DNA from: Fidelibacterota bacterium
GTDB lineage: Bacteria > Fidelibacterota > UBA8477
Reading direction: 5' to 3'
NCBI GenBank assembly: GCA_021734045.1
Contig: JAIPJR010000027.1
Span: forward strand, 1 to 32,435
DNA length: 32,435 bases
This document shows positions 20,395-28,277 of the stretch, piece after piece (position 1 is the stretch's first letter; the number at the start of each line of letters is the position of its first letter). The notes under the pieces are model-generated. The model was given only the letters and a program-made list of their open reading frames with translations, was not told the origin of the DNA and did not search any database. The translations under genes and the position numbers were made by a program.

Positions 20395-20786
20395 AAAAAG
20401 CAGTTATAATCATGGGCTCAACCGCTGACGAAGCCCATGCGAAAAAGATTACGGATAAACTAGACGAATATGGCATTAGCTGGGAGCAGTACGCCGCTTC
20501 CGCTCACAAGCAGCCGCTGAAAGTGCTGGAAATTCTCCAGACGAATGCTACTGAAAAAGCGCTCGTGTATGTGACAATTGCCGGTCGCTCCAATGCATTG
20601 AGTGGCTTTGTGGCTGCTAATAGTGAATTCCCCACCATCGCCTGTCCACCCTTCGCAGATAAGGTGGATATGCTGGTGAATATTCATTCTACGCTGCAAA
20701 TGCCCAGCAAAGCACCTGTTTTGACCGTGATTGATCCTGGTAATGCCGCCCTGGCGGTGAAACGTATTCTGGATTTGAGTGCCTGA
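20391..20786 (+). CDS. purE: Class II (CO2-dependent) AIR carboxylase PurE
   Basis: This 131-residue PurE carboxylates AIR to CAIR. The N-terminal MGSTADEAHAKKI is the nucleotide-binding loop. Two sites set its class: SAHK at 37-40 (class I has SAHRT) and IAGRSNALSGFVAAN at 63-77 (class I has AGAGGAAHLPG). The SAHK, AGRSN and CPP wording matches the animal AIR carboxylase domain of PAICS and class II bacterial PurE, which use CO2 directly. No purK is present, as expected for class II. It is shorter than E. coli PurE (169) and may lack the C-terminal helix. It overlaps purC and purB at its two ends, so it is translated with them. Confidence 0.9.
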   Translation: MKKAVIIMGSTADEAHAKKITDKLDEYGISWEQYAASAHKQPLKVLEILQTNATEKALVYVTIAGRSNALSGFVAANSEFPTIACPPFADKVDMLVNIHSTLQMPSKAPVLTVIDPGNAALAVKRILDLSA

Positions 20787-22159
20787 TGACTGCATTGAAT
20801 CCATTCAATGCCATCTCACCCCTTGATGGCCGCTATCGCAGTGATGTGTTGCCGCTGGCGGATTATTTCTCCGAAGCAGCACTCATGCGATACCGGCTGC
20901 GGGTGGAGGTGGAATATCTTATCGCATTAAGTCTGGAGACAGAACTCAAGGAGTTACCGGCATTCTCTACAGAAATCCAGGCTGCATTGCGGGGATGCTA
21001 CGAGAATTTCAGTGAAGCTGATGCGAGCGCAATTAAATCGCTGGAAGCCACCACCAATCATGATGTGAAAGCGGTGGAGTATTTCCTGAAAAATCTCATC
21101 TCTCAACACCTGCCGACGGTAAACACCGAGTGGGTTCACTTTGCCCTCACCTCCGAGGATGTGAATAACCTGGCCTATAGCCTCATGTGGCAGGAGGCGG
21201 TGCAGCGAGTGTACCTGCCGGAGCTGGGTAAAGTGATTGGAGCGTTGCGGATTTTGGCGGAAAATCAAGCGGATACGGCGCTGCTGGCCTTGACCCATGG
21301 TCAGCCGGCAACACCCACCACACTGGGGAAGGAGATGGCCGTTTTTATCGCCCGGCTCCAGCGCCAGCGGGATGCTTTGGAAGCACACCGTCTGTTGGGA
21401 AAACTGGCTGGCGCATCCGGAACATGGGGTGCGCACCAGATCGCCTGTCCGGAGGTGGACTGGCCGGAGTTTGCTCGCGGGTTTATCACGCAGTTAGGAC
21501 TTACCCCCAATCTCACCGTTACCCAGATCGAAAGTCATGACAGCCTGGCGGAAAGTTATCACCTTCTAACCCGGGTCAATTCCATTCTCATTGACCTCTG
21601 TCAGGATATGTGGCTCTATATCAGCCGGGAAGTATTCCGGCAAAAGGCGAAAAAAGGGGAGGTTGGCTCCAGCACCATGCCCCACAAGGTCAATCCCATT
21701 CAGTTTGAGAATGCTGAAGGCAACCTGAAGCTGGCCAATAGTTACTTCCATTTTCTGGCGGAGAAATTGCCCGTTTCACGCTGGCAGCGAGACCTTACCG
21801 ACAGTACAACTTTGCGGAATCAGGGGATGCCTTTGGCGCATAGTTTTTTGGCTTTGGGAAACATCCTGAAGGGACTGGACCGGGTCGCTGTGAACCACGC
21901 CCAAATTGCTGCAGAACTGGACAGGCACTGGGAAGTGCTGGCGGAAGCGATTCAAACCGTGTTGCGAAAAAATGGGCATCCCAATCCTTATGAAGCCCTG
22001 AAAGCGTTGACGCGGGGACAGACGATTGATGCGGACGCGATTCGGGCATTTGTGTCATCATTGGAAATGCCCGATGAGGAAAAGGCCAAGTTATCGGCGT
22101 TGACGCCGGCAGACTATACCGGGTTAGCAGGGAAAATCGCCCGGGGAGAAATCGCCTGA
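20786..22159 (+). CDS. purB: Adenylosuccinate lyase PurB
   Basis: PurB acts twice: SAICAR to AICAR, and adenylosuccinate to AMP. The fumarase/aspartase-family signature GSSTMPHKVNPIQFE starts at residue 294, so S295 lines up in number with the catalytic serine of E. coli PurB. NAISPLDGRYRSDV at the N-terminus and LTHGQPATPTTLGKE are also typical. The length of 457 matches the E. coli-type enzyme (456). ATG 20786 overlaps the purE stop (TGATG), and its own stop overlaps purF in the same way. Confidence 0.97.
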   Translation: MTALNPFNAISPLDGRYRSDVLPLADYFSEAALMRYRLRVEVEYLIALSLETELKELPAFSTEIQAALRGCYENFSEADASAIKSLEATTNHDVKAVEYFLKNLISQHLPTVNTEWVHFALTSEDVNNLAYSLMWQEAVQRVYLPELGKVIGALRILAENQADTALLALTHGQPATPTTLGKEMAVFIARLQRQRDALEAHRLLGKLAGASGTWGAHQIACPEVDWPEFARGFITQLGLTPNLTVTQIESHDSLAESYHLLTRVNSILIDLCQDMWLYISREVFRQKAKKGEVGSSTMPHKVNPIQFENAEGNLKLANSYFHFLAEKLPVSRWQRDLTDSTTLRNQGMPLAHSFLALGNILKGLDRVAVNHAQIAAELDRHWEVLAEAIQTVLRKNGHPNPYEALKALTRGQTIDADAIRAFVSSLEMPDEEKAKLSALTPADYTGLAGKIARGEIA

Positions 22160-23667
22160 TGTGTGGGATCGTGGGGATTAAAGCGAACCGGCCGGTAGCT
22201 GCAGAAATATACGACAGCCTGATTCATCTTCAGCACCGGGGACAGGACGCGGCTGGGATTATGACTTATGAGCAGCGCATGCATGCCGCCAAAGGAACCG
22301 GTTTTGTCCGGGACATTTTCACTGAAGAAAATATGCCACGCCTCCTGGGAAATACAGGGATTGGCCACACCCGTTATCCCACCCACGGTGGTTTCAGCCA
22401 CGAGGAGATCCAGCCTTTCTGGACTGAAGTGCCTTATGGAATTGCTCTTGCCCATAACGGCAACCTTGTGAACTACAGTGAATTAGCGGAAGAAATTACA
22501 GATAAGCAGAAACGCTATCTGAACACGCGATCCGACACAGAGGTTATTTTACACCTTTTTTCTGAGGCATTGGGACGCACGAATCCCACCGATTCCAACG
22601 GTGATTTTTTCGAGAGTGTATGTCAGGCGGTGGAAAATGTGATGGACCATGCCAGCGGTGCTTATTCAGCGGTTTCTACCATTGTTGGTAAAGGATTGGT
22701 GGTATTTCGAGACCCCCACGGCATCCGACCATTAGCCAAAGGGGTTCGTAAAAACCCCGATGGATCGCAGGATTACATTTTTTCCTCGGAAACCACCATG
22801 TTTTATGCCCTGGGATACACGCTGGCGGGGAATGTCCTGCCGGGAGAGGTCATTTTCATCAGTGAAGCAGGTCGCTACTACAGCCGTCGCCTGCGGAAAG
22901 CCGAATTCTCACCCTGCATCTTTGAATACGTCTATTTTTCCCGCCCCGACACCATGATGAACGATGTGAGCGTGTACCGCTCCCGCTTGCGAATGGGCCA
23001 GAACCTGGCGGAGGCGTGGCTCCAAAAACATCCGGATGTCATTCCCGATATTGTTATTCCGGCGCCCTCTACCGCCAATACAGCGGCATTATCCATGGCA
23101 CACAAACTGGGTGTCCGCTATTCGGAAGGGTTATATAAAAATCCTTTTATTGGTCGAACCTTCATCATGCCTGGCCAGCAGCAACGGAAAAAATCGGTGC
23201 GGTATAAGCTGGTTCCCCAGGAGATCGAGATTCGGGACAAGAAGGTGATGATCGTGGACGATAGTATTGTGCGGGGTACCACTAGCCGGGAAATCGTGAA
23301 AATGGTGCGTGAATTCGGCGCGAAAGAGGTCTATTTCGTGTCCGCCTGTCCGCCGGTGAAATTTCCCTGCTTTTACGGTGTCGATATGCCCACCAAATCG
23401 GAACTCATCGCTGCGCAGCAGGAGATCTCCGATATTGAAAAATACATGGGCGTTGACATTCTAATGTATCAGGAGCTGTCTGATCTGGAAGAAGCGGTAA
23501 CGCGGAAAGGGGACCATCATATTGACCGGCCGTGTATGGCTTGTCTGGATGGTAACTATATTACCGGCGATGTGGACGATGACAAAATGCGTGAAATGGA
23601 AATCATGCGGGAAAAACATCGCAGCGGAGATGATTTATGGCAATGGTCGAAAAAGTCCTCATCATAG
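22159..23667 (+). CDS. purF: Amidophosphoribosyltransferase PurF
   Basis: PurF makes phosphoribosylamine from PRPP and glutamine, the first step of the pathway. MCGIVGI puts the glutaminase nucleophile at C2 directly after the initiator Met, with no long propeptide. IGHTRYPTHG and AHNGNLVNY are glutaminase motifs, and VMIVDDSIVRGTTS at about 363-376 is the PRPP-binding loop. The length of 502 and the C-terminus resemble the E. coli-type enzyme. Its start overlaps the purB stop (TGATG), and its 3' end overlaps purD by 31 bases. Confidence 0.97.
   Translation: MCGIVGIKANRPVAAEIYDSLIHLQHRGQDAAGIMTYEQRMHAAKGTGFVRDIFTEENMPRLLGNTGIGHTRYPTHGGFSHEEIQPFWTEVPYGIALAHNGNLVNYSELAEEITDKQKRYLNTRSDTEVILHLFSEALGRTNPTDSNGDFFESVCQAVENVMDHASGAYSAVSTIVGKGLVVFRDPHGIRPLAKGVRKNPDGSQDYIFSSETTMFYALGYTLAGNVLPGEVIFISEAGRYYSRRLRKAEFSPCIFEYVYFSRPDTMMNDVSVYRSRLRMGQNLAEAWLQKHPDVIPDIVIPAPSTANTAALSMAHKLGVRYSEGLYKNPFIGRTFIMPGQQQRKKSVRYKLVPQEIEIRDKKVMIVDDSIVRGTTSREIVKMVREFGAKEVYFVSACPPVKFPCFYGVDMPTKSELIAAQQEISDIEKYMGVDILMYQELSDLEEAVTRKGDHHIDRPCMACLDGNYITGDVDDDKMREMEIMREKHRSGDDLWQWSKKSSS
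23626..23629 (+). promoter_or_regulatory. Ribosome binding site of purD inside purF
   Basis: GGAG lies seven bases before the ATG at 23637 and inside the purF coding sequence. It supports that ATG over the next one at 23643 and makes the 31-base overlap with purF credible. Confidence 0.6.
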
Positions 23668-24959
23668 GGTCAGGTGCCCGGGAACATGCCATTGCCCGGG
23701 CATTGCAGCGGTCGCTCCAGGTACCTGAACTGGTTGGCTTGGGAACGAATTTAAATCCGGGTTTAATGCAGTTGTGCGGTGTGTTTGAAGTTGGCAATAT
23801 TACCGATGCGGAAGCAGTTCTGGCCTTCGCTGGCAAGCACAAGGTTACGTTGGCCATCATTGGTCCGGAAGCGCCGCTGGAAGCCGGTGTGGCAGACGCG
23901 CTCTGGCAGGCAGGTATTCCCACTGTGGGACCCCGGCAACAATTAGCGCAAATCGAGACAAGTAAAGCTTTTGCCCGGGAAATGCTTACCAAGTACGCTA
24001 TCCCGGCATGTCCCGGATATAGAGTATTCCAAACCATGGACGGTGTGGCTGATTATCTGACTGAGTTAGGGAACCATTATGTCGTGAAAGCTGACGGTCT
24101 GACGGGTGGGAAAGGCGTTAGGGTCGCCGGAGAACACCTCCATTCCCATGAGGAGGCTTTGGCGTACGCAGTAGCGTTGTTGGACGAAGCCGGGCAGTGT
24201 GTAATTGAGGAGAAACTGGTTGGTGAAGAATTCTCCCTTATGAGTTTTTGCGATGGTAAGACCTTGCGCCACATGCCACCGGTTCAGGATCATAAACGTG
24301 CCTACGAAGGCGATACGGGACCCAATACCGGCGGGATGGGGAGTTACACCGATGCCGGTGGATGCCTGCCATTTCTGACGGAATCTGATATTCAAAAGGC
24401 CCAGCAAATCAATGAGCAGAGTGCCGCAGCATTGGCGGCCGAGTTCGGGCAACCGTATCAGGGGATTTTATACGGTGGCTTCATGGCTACCCGGGAAGGG
24501 GTGAAGTTAATTGAGTACAACGCCCGCTTCGGCGACCCGGAAGCGATGAATGTACTGGCCCTGCTGGAAACCGATTTTCTGGCCGTTTGTCAGGCGATTG
24601 TTCAGCAAAATCTCATGGATTTGGAAGTGACATTTGCACCGCTGGCCACGGTGTGTAAATATGCTGTCCCGCAGGGCTATCCGGAGAAGCCGGTAAAAGG
24701 TGAGCCGGTTGATGTCTCCGCTGTCAAGCAGCCTGAGCAAGTGTATTTCGCCTCCGTGGAAGCGAAGGGCGATATTCTCAGGGAAGCCGGCTCGCGGACG
24801 ATAGCGGTGGTGGGCATTGCGCCGGACCTTTCTTCAGCGGAGAAACAGGCGGAGGAACTGGTTTCGGATATTGAGGGACCCCTGTTCCACCGGCGAGATA
24901 TTGGTACTCGGGAATTGGTGCAAAAGCGAATCGACCACATGCGAGAAATTCGCGGATAG
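23637..24959 (+). CDS. purD: Phosphoribosylamine-glycine ligase PurD
   Basis: PurD makes GAR from phosphoribosylamine, glycine and ATP. GSGAREHA at 11-18 starts the N-terminal domain. The ATP-grasp core has VVKADGLTGGKGVRVA, HKRAYEGDTGPNTGGMGSYTD, and the Mg-binding YNARFGDPEAM. GMGSYTD...LPFLT replaces the common GMGAYSP, a wording I associate with archaeal-type PurD. The length of 440 is slightly above E. coli (429). The start overlaps purF by 31 bases and is backed by GGAG at 23626. Confidence 0.95.
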   Translation: MAMVEKVLIIGSGAREHAIARALQRSLQVPELVGLGTNLNPGLMQLCGVFEVGNITDAEAVLAFAGKHKVTLAIIGPEAPLEAGVADALWQAGIPTVGPRQQLAQIETSKAFAREMLTKYAIPACPGYRVFQTMDGVADYLTELGNHYVVKADGLTGGKGVRVAGEHLHSHEEALAYAVALLDEAGQCVIEEKLVGEEFSLMSFCDGKTLRHMPPVQDHKRAYEGDTGPNTGGMGSYTDAGGCLPFLTESDIQKAQQINEQSAAALAAEFGQPYQGILYGGFMATREGVKLIEYNARFGDPEAMNVLALLETDFLAVCQAIVQQNLMDLEVTFAPLATVCKYAVPQGYPEKPVKGEPVDVSAVKQPEQVYFASVEAKGDILREAGSRTIAVVGIAPDLSSAEKQAEELVSDIEGPLFHRRDIGTRELVQKRIDHMREIRG

Positions 24960-24961
24960 CC

Positions 24962-25570
24962 ATGGCTACCGTCACACCCATCAGGCTGGGCATACTGGGA
25001 TCCACAAAAGGTACGGATTTAGAGGCCATAGTTAGTGCCATTGATGCGGGTGTGCTGGAGGCTACCGTTGAAATTGTCATAAGCAATAAAAGTCAGGCAT
25101 ACATTCTGGAACGCGCGCGCCGACACGGAATCGCCACCCAATTCATCGGTGCGAAGAACAAAACAAGAGAAGCATTTGATCGGGAAGTCACTGCTGTACT
25201 GGAAAACCGCCGTGTGGAGCTGATTCTGCTGGTCGGCTTTATGCGAATTTTGTCACCGGCGTTTTGTGAGCGCTGGCAAAACCGCATTCTTAATGTCCAT
25301 CCTTCACTTTTACCCGCATTTGCCGGTGGAATGAATTTGGATGTGCATCAGGCGGTATTGGATGCGGGTGTCCGTGAGACCGGCTGTACGATTCATTTTG
25401 TAACGCCTGAAGTGGATGCAGGACCCATCGTGATTCAAAAACGGTGCAGCATTGAACCGGGAGAGACAGCGGAATCGTTGAAAGCAAAAGTCCAGGCATT
25501 GGAAGGAGAGGCTTTCATCCAGGCTATTCAGCAATATCAAAATCATCAACTCGACCATCTATTTCGATAA
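24962..25570 (+). CDS. purN: Phosphoribosylglycinamide formyltransferase PurN
   Basis: This is the 10-formyl-THF-dependent GAR formylase. The catalytic N111 and H113 are in LNVHPSLLPAF, with D152 in EVDAGPIVIQ. Upstream, LLVGFMRIL is conserved. The phosphate loop reads GSTKGTDLEAI where many PurN have GSGRGSNLQA, a variant but still Gly- and Ser/Thr-rich. The length of 202 is normal. No formate-dependent PurT is present in the window. The ATG is two bases after the purD stop and has only a weak ribosome binding site. Confidence 0.95.
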   Translation: MATVTPIRLGILGSTKGTDLEAIVSAIDAGVLEATVEIVISNKSQAYILERARRHGIATQFIGAKNKTREAFDREVTAVLENRRVELILLVGFMRILSPAFCERWQNRILNVHPSLLPAFAGGMNLDVHQAVLDAGVRETGCTIHFVTPEVDAGPIVIQKRCSIEPGETAESLKAKVQALEGEAFIQAIQQYQNHQLDHLFR

Positions 25571-25586
25571 AAGAACCAAATTGAGC

Positions 25587-25591
25587 AGGAG
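25587..25591 (+). promoter_or_regulatory. Ribosome binding site of purH
   Basis: AGGAG lies four bases before the ATG at 25596. It decides the purH start against an in-frame TTG at 25581, which would add five residues and would lie upstream of this site. Confidence 0.7.
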
Positions 25592-25595
25592 AACT

Positions 25596-27140
25596 ATGCA
25601 TACAGAACCCATCCGCGTGAAACGCGCGTTGGTGTCCGTCTCGGACAAATCCGGCATCGTGGATTTAGCACGCGCCCTGGCAAATCAGAATGTGGAGATC
25701 ATATCTACCGGCGGAACCGCCAAGGTATTGACCGAAGCGGGAATCACCGTCACCAGTATCAGTGATATCACCGGATTTCCCGAAATCATGGATGGCCGCG
25801 TCAAGACACTCCATCCCAAAGTTCATGGCGGGATTTTGGGGTTGCGGGATGTGCATGCCGACACGGCCAAGGAACAGGGGATTGGTTGGATTGATCTGGT
25901 GGTGTGCAATCTGTATCCCTTTGCCGCCACCATTCAGCATCCGGATGTGACTCTGGATGAAGCGCTGGAAAATATTGATATTGGTGGCCCCTCCATGATC
26001 CGCAGCGCTGCAAAAAATGTGGGCTGGGTGAGCGTGGTGGTGGATCCGAACGATTATCCCGATGTCATCCAAATTTTGGAGCAGGGGGCAGGAATTTCCT
26101 ATGACATGCGGCAGCACCTGTCTGCCAAAGCGTATGCCCACACGGCAGCTTATGACACCGTGATTGCCAATTACTTCAATCCGGAGACCTTTCCGGTAGA
26201 GCGCAGTTTTACCTACAAAAAATCCATGGATTTGCGGTACGGTGAAAATCCCCACCAGCAGGCGGCTGTGTATGAATCGCCCATTCAAGGTGACGGACCC
26301 AATATTCTCATCGCGAAAATTCATCAGGGAAAAAAACTGTCGTATAACAATATCGCCGATGCGGATGCGGCGCTGGCTTGTTTGCAGGAATTTGATGCGC
26401 CAGCCTGTGTGGTGGTGAAACATGCCAATCCCTGTGGCGTGGCGGTGGGAACCGATATCGTGGATGTGTATCAGCGGGCATTCAATGCCGATTCATTATC
26501 CGCTTTTGGCGGTATTATCGCCCTGAATCGAACCTGTTCAGCCGCGGTGGCTGAGGAGATTCGCAAGGTATTTGTCGAAATTGTTTTGGCACCGGCCTAT
26601 GAACCGGAAGCGCTGGACATTCTGGCAAAGAAGAAAAATCTGAGGGTTCTGGAGTTGGGAGAGATTACCCCTCGCGCTGCGGGGCAGGAATTTAAGTTTG
26701 TGAGTGGTGGCCTCCTGATTCAGGACAAGGATGTTCACACCCTCAAGGCGGGTGATTTGAAGGTTGTTACCAACGAAAAACCCGACGAAACAACATTACA
26801 GGAATTGTTGTTCGCCTGGCAGGTGACCAAACATGTGAAGTCCAATGCTATTCTCCTGGCGAAGGATAATACCACGGTTGGCATTGGGGCCGGTCAGGTA
26901 AGCCGGGTGGACGCTACCGATATTGCGGTTCGTAAAGCCGGTGATCGTCTGCAGGGCGCTGTCCTGGCTTCAGATGCGTTTTTCCCGTTCCGGGACAGCA
27001 TTGACAAACTGGCTGGTAGCGGCGTGAAGGCCATCATTCAGCCGGGTGGTTCTATTCGTGATGAGGAGGTCATCGCGGCGTGCAATGAGCATGGAATTGC
27101 CATGGTGTTCACGGGGATTCGATCGTTCAAGCATGGTTAG
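25596..27140 (+). CDS. purH: Bifunctional AICAR formyltransferase/IMP cyclohydrolase PurH
   Basis: PurH carries out the last two steps to IMP. The N-terminal MGS-like IMP cyclohydrolase domain (about 1-195) begins [19 protein letters not shown] and includes [20 protein letters not shown] and [14 protein letters not shown]. The AICAR transformylase domain has [29 protein letters not shown] (the catalytic Lys-His pair), KSNAI, and [11 protein letters not shown]. The length of 514 from ATG 25596 is normal. It is last of the rightward operon and converges on the YwaF-type gene across a 103-bp spacer. Confidence 0.97.
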   Translation: MHTEPIRVKRALVSVSDKSGIVDLARALANQNVEIISTGGTAKVLTEAGITVTSISDITGFPEIMDGRVKTLHPKVHGGILGLRDVHADTAKEQGIGWIDLVVCNLYPFAATIQHPDVTLDEALENIDIGGPSMIRSAAKNVGWVSVVVDPNDYPDVIQILEQGAGISYDMRQHLSAKAYAHTAAYDTVIANYFNPETFPVERSFTYKKSMDLRYGENPHQQAAVYESPIQGDGPNILIAKIHQGKKLSYNNIADADAALACLQEFDAPACVVVKHANPCGVAVGTDIVDVYQRAFNADSLSAFGGIIALNRTCSAAVAEEIRKVFVEIVLAPAYEPEALDILAKKKNLRVLELGEITPRAAGQEFKFVSGGLLIQDKDVHTLKAGDLKVVTNEKPDETTLQELLFAWQVTKHVKSNAILLAKDNTTVGIGAGQVSRVDATDIAVRKAGDRLQGAVLASDAFFPFRDSIDKLAGSGVKAIIQPGGSIRDEEVIAACNEHGIAMVFTGIRSFKHG

Positions 27141-27150
27141 AACTGTCTGC

Positions 27151-27227
27151 CACAGATAAACACAGACAATCACAGACGAGGATGCAGAGAGAAACTGGAA
27201 ACAACAGATTACACAGAATTAGTAATC
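27151..27227. repeat. CACAGA tandem repeat with adjoining hairpin
   Basis: Three exact-register 10-bp units, cacagataaa, cacagacaat and cacagacgag, occupy 27151-27180; further degenerate copies follow (acacagaatt near 27211). Next to them GATTAC (27207-27212) and GTAATC (27222-27227) form a 6-bp stem with a 9-base loop. Intergenic repeats built on CACAGATnnA are common in environmental bacterial genomes; I identify this as one from memory. Its place between convergent genes would suit a transcription-stop or processing role, but no U-tract is present. Confidence 0.55.
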
Positions 27228-27243
27228 CGCGGTCCGAACACAT

Positions 27244-28014
27244 TTATGTTTCTGTCTCAGGAAGTTTGGGGTCATCTGCGGTAATTTCCGGAGCAGTTAG
27301 GCGATCCCGAATCAACCAAGGCAGGTAGTAAATGAGAAATGAGATAATGCCAACAAATTCCAGACTCACAATATACCAGGGCCAGGGACCCAGAAAATCC
27401 AACAGTGATCCGCCAACCGGTTTTTCACAAATGAACAAATAATTTCCGCCCACCACCCAATTGAACCCGGCGATAACGACCAGATACAGATTCGTAATTC
27501 CAAATATCTTCCACACCGATTTTAACCGGGGACGGTATCCATGCACCCAGGTCATGTAAAGCACGGCCAGAATGATACTGCCGTGGCTGACGAAAAACTG
27601 GAAATACCTAAAATGGGGGAATCCATAAATGCCAATATCGGGCGTGAGTAATGCCTGTACAGCGCCACCCAGTCCCCAGAAGTAGTTGATTTCGTACAAC
27701 AGGTAATTTTTGTTCACCAGCATAATTGCGGACAGGACAACACTTACTCCGCACAGATGGAGCGGAAGCGAATTGGCTGGCGACCAGGTGTGGTTCATCA
27801 GTCGCCAGAGATTGAGGCTTAGTTCCTGCGCGATGAGTACGGCCGCCAGTCCGTAACGAATCCGCAGGTCAATGTCCGGGTCACGCCTGAATCCATTGCG
27901 AAAATAGAACAGCCAACTGTAAACCAACGCCAGGCTGATTAATGCGGTAAAATGTGGTGTTGTGAAAAACTGAAACGGTGTACCGGTGTAATTTGTACTA
28001 AACCAATCAACCAT
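27244..28014 (-). CDS. TIGR02206/YwaF family membrane protein
   Basis: This 256-residue protein has about six or seven membrane helices. NSLPLHLCGVSVVLSAIML, YFWGLGGAVQALLTPDIG and PHFRYFQFFVSHGSIILAVLYM are the recognisable blocks of the YwaF (TIGR02206) family, with conserved His and Cys in membrane segments. The function of the family is not established. ATG 28014 is the only reasonable start and lacks a clear ribosome binding site. The 263-bp upstream gap suggests it has its own promoter. Confidence 0.85.
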   Translation of the reverse strand: MVDWFSTNYTGTPFQFFTTPHFTALISLALVYSWLFYFRNGFRRDPDIDLRIRYGLAAVLIAQELSLNLWRLMNHTWSPANSLPLHLCGVSVVLSAIMLVNKNYLLYEINYFWGLGGAVQALLTPDIGIYGFPHFRYFQFFVSHGSIILAVLYMTWVHGYRPRLKSVWKIFGITNLYLVVIAGFNWVVGGNYLFICEKPVGGSLLDFLGPWPWYIVSLEFVGIISFLIYYLPWLIRDRLTAPEITADDPKLPETET

Positions 28015-28104
28015 AATCGGATTCCAATCTCAATTCACCAGGTTAAAATTTCCTCATCGGTTTGTGGCTGTGATAAAAGGCGCATAAAGAATGCAGAATG
28101 CAGC

Positions 28105-28120
28105 AAAACGTAATCGTTTT
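28105..28120. promoter_or_regulatory. Inverted repeat upstream of the YwaF-type gene
   Basis: AAAACG-TAAT-CGTTTT has perfect 6-bp arms and a 4-bp centre, 91 bp upstream of ATG 28014. It could be an operator or a weak AU-rich hairpin at the end of the acyl-CoA synthetase transcript; neither is demonstrated. The rest of the 28015-28277 gap holds three AATCGA copies (28224, 28236, 28257) and a TCCCGT/ACGGGA pair (28171-28176, 28195-28200). Confidence 0.3.
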
Positions 28121-28277
28121 CCAGGCACTGTTATTACCGCCACTACGCCCTAAACGGATGTTTGCATTCATCCCGTCATTTGTCCTCAAAGATTACGGGA
28201 AAAATACACCACAAGCCGATGGAAATCGAACAGATAATCGACTGCTGATATTTTAGAATCGACAGAAAGGATTCGGG

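Noticed and set aside
25665-26423. 252-residue minus-strand ORF opposite purH
   Set aside because: It is a shadow of the highly conserved purH, is His/Ile-rich, and has no independent coding signal.
27151-27227. CACAGA repeats as a CRISPR array
   Set aside because: The units are only 10 bp, contiguous, and lack spacers or cas genes.
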